Assembly: GCA_022843625.1 (NCBI GenBank)
Contig: JALHNH010000048.1
Span: 1-50,584, forward strand
Reading direction: 5' to 3'
DNA: 50,584 bases
From: Bryobacter sp.
GTDB taxonomy: Bacteria; Acidobacteriota; Terriglobia; Bryobacterales; Bryobacteraceae
How positions within the stretch are numbered: position 1 is the first letter of the stretch; every line of letters begins with the position of its first letter. The notes under the pieces are model-generated. The model was not told where the DNA came from and did not search any database. It saw nothing but the letters and a program-made list of their open reading frames with translations. The translations under genes were made by a program, and so were the position numbers. Positions 49,270 through 50,584 of the stretch are shown in pieces.

Positions 49270-50584
49270 ATGACGCTCAACTCTCGTATCCCCACTGGAC
49301 CGATTGAGAAGGCTTGGGACTCGACCAAGTTCAACATGAAGCTGGTCAATCCAGCTAACAAGCGGAAGTATCACGTGATTGTCGTTGGTACTGGCCTGGC
49401 TGGAGGCGCTTGTGCGGCCTCGCTCGGCGAACTCGGCTATAACGTCACTGCCTTTTGCTTCCAGGACTCTCCTCGCCGCGCGCACTCCATCGCCGCGCAG
49501 GGTGGCATCAATGCTGCCAAGAATTACCGCAATGACGGCGACTCGATCTACCGGCTCTTCTACGACACTCTTAAGGGCGGCGATTTTCGCGCTCGCGAGC
49601 ACAACGTCTATCGCCTGGCACAAGTTTCCGTCAATATCATTGACCAGTGCGTCGCGCAGGGTGTACCTTTTGCTCGTGAATACGGCGGTACGCTGGCGAA
49701 CCGTTCCTTTGGCGGTGCGCAGGTTTCGCGGACTTTCTACGCTCGGGGCCAGACAGGCCAGCAGCTTCTGATCGGTGCTTATCAGGCGCTCGAGCGGCAG
49801 GTAGCTACCGGGCAGGTGAAGATGATCACTCGCACCGAGATGGTAGACCTGATTGTCATTGACGGCAAAGCTCGCGGCATTGTGACTCGTAATCTGGTTA
49901 CAGGCAAGATGGATGTCCATATCGCGGACGCTGTGGTGCTGGGCACTGGTGGCTACGGCAATGTCTTCTATCTTTCAACCAATGCCAAGGGTTCTAACGT
50001 CACGGCAAACTGGCGTGCATACAAGCGCGGAGCGCTGTTTGCCAATCCTTGCTACACGCAAATCCATCCCACTTGCATCCCTGTATCGGGTGAATATCAA
50101 TCGAAGCTGACGCTGATGTCGGAATCGCTTCGCAATGACGGTCGTATCTGGGTACCGAAGCAACCGAACGACAAGCGTTCTCCCGATCAGATCCCTGAAG
50201 AAGATCGCGATTACTATCTCGAACGGATGTATCCGAGCTTTGGCAATCTTTCACCCCGTGACATTTCTTCGCGTGCGGCCAAGCGCGTCTGCGACGAAGG
50301 CCGCGGTGTGGGTGAGACGGGACTTGGTGTTTATCTCGACTTCCGCGATTCGATCCAGCGGCTTGGGGAAAACACGATCCGCGAGCGTTATGGCAATCTC
50401 TTTGAGATCTACGACCGCATTACGGGTGAGAACCCCTACAAGATTCCGATGCGGATCTTCCCGGCCGTGCACTACACGATGGGCGGCCTGTGGGTAGATT
50501 ACAACCTACAATCGACGATTCCGGGTCTTTTTGTGTTGGGTGAGGCAAACTTCTCCGACCACGGGGCCAATCGGCTGGGTGCAA
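49270..50584 (+). CDS. sdhA: Succinate dehydrogenase flavoprotein subunit, C-terminus outside window
   Basis: 438 codons are visible, cut by the right edge. The FAD-binding loop VVGTGLAGGACAASL is near residue 38 and the covalent flavin His is in RRAHSIAAQGGINAAK. Further landmarks are FGGAQVSRTFYARGQTGQQ, YTQIHPTCIP, SESLRNDGRIWVP, RDISSRAAKRVCDEG and VHYTMGGLWVDYN, then LFVLGEANFSDHGANRLGA at the edge. It oxidises succinate to fumarate in the TCA cycle and complex II. It starts at the ATG two bases after the sdhC stop. Confidence 0.96.
   Translation, partial: MTLNSRIPTGPIEKAWDSTKFNMKLVNPANKRKYHVIVVGTGLAGGACAASLGELGYNVTAFCFQDSPRRAHSIAAQGGINAAKNYRNDGDSIYRLFYDTLKGGDFRAREHNVYRLAQVSVNIIDQCVAQGVPFAREYGGTLANRSFGGAQVSRTFYARGQTGQQLLIGAYQALERQVATGQVKMITRTEMVDLIVIDGKARGIVTRNLVTGKMDVHIADAVVLGTGGYGNVFYLSTNAKGSNVTANWRAYKRGALFANPCYTQIHPTCIPVSGEYQSKLTLMSESLRNDGRIWVPKQPNDKRSPDQIPEEDRDYYLERMYPSFGNLSPRDISSRAAKRVCDEGRGVGETGLGVYLDFRDSIQRLGENTIRERYGNLFEIYDRITGENPYKIPMRIFPAVHYTMGGLWVDYNLQSTIPGLFVLGEANFSDHGANRLGA

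Noticed and set aside
1..50584. tRNA, rRNA, CRISPR arrays, insertion sequences or prophage genes
   Set aside because: No T-loop/acceptor pairs, regularly spaced repeats, transposase, integrase or phage structural proteins were recognised by reading; a covariance-model and profile search would be needed to be certain.

Overview
The window reads as a piece of an Acidobacteriota chromosome, most likely of the Solibacter/Bryobacter group (order Bryobacterales). This is inferred from gene content: a large Oar-like TonB-dependent receptor with an N-terminal carboxypeptidase-regulatory domain, a Ser/Thr kinase fused to PD40-type propeller repeats, a Kelch protein ending in the Solibacter-type TIGR03437-like domain, a DUF1592/DUF1552 gene pair and a PEP-CTERM protein. 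No rRNA, tRNA, CRISPR array, transposase or phage gene was seen.

Layout. 0-4 kb: an NHL-repeat protein (cut by the left edge), a methyltransferase-like protein, an ECF sigma factor with a translationally coupled zinc-ribbon partner, an outer-membrane barrel and a beta-helix protein. 4.1-11.7 kb: an RND efflux operon with one lipoprotein adaptor and two different pump subunits in tandem, without an outer-membrane channel gene. 11.7-14.9 kb: a small unknown gene with a HEPN-like partner, the Kelch protein and the PEP-CTERM protein. 15-19 kb: a sulfur assimilation operon on the minus strand (cysD-cysN-cysH-tauE). 19-22.6 kb: an accessory stretch with a RelE-type and a VapBC-type toxin-antitoxin pair, an orphan membrane protein and the longest gene-free gap. 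22.6-25.4 kb: a gamma-glutamylcyclotransferase-like protein, a fasciclin protein, a MarR-NTF2-YceI stress module and a CusF-like lipoprotein. 25.4-30.8 kb: a minus-strand group with a glycerophosphodiesterase, DUF1552 and DUF1592 proteins, a small membrane protein and a HAD phosphatase. 31-43 kb, mostly plus strand: a class III aminotransferase, a two-haem cytochrome, an inserted minus-strand Ser/Thr kinase, a methyltransferase, YraN, an NtrB/NtrC-like two-component pair and the TonB receptor. 43-47.6 kb, minus strand: PfkB kinase, membrane glycosyltransferase, DapF-like epimerase and WbpA-like UDP-sugar dehydrogenase, all overlapping. 47.7 kb to the end: a metallophosphatase, then sdhC and a partial sdhA.

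Most informative oddities: (1) the kinase gene lies between two 68-bp direct repeats that carry the 3' end of the cytochrome gene and the 5' end of the next methyltransferase gene, and the same junction carries a 25-bp relic of the upstream aminotransferase 3' end; (2) CysN ends in what looks like an APS kinase domain that has lost its P-loop; (3) the DapF-like protein has Ser where the second catalytic Cys should be; (4) the metallophosphatase must start at a non-ATG codon (probably CTG) to keep its metal-binding motif; (5) the same TAG-TTCT-CTA palindrome core lies in front of cysD and in front of vapBC; (6) the marR promoter appears leaderless and is overlapped by its probable operator. No clearly new multi-gene defence or biosynthetic system could be demonstrated. 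The best candidates for undescribed biology are the 107-aa/HEPN pair and the orphan membrane protein between the two toxin-antitoxin modules.
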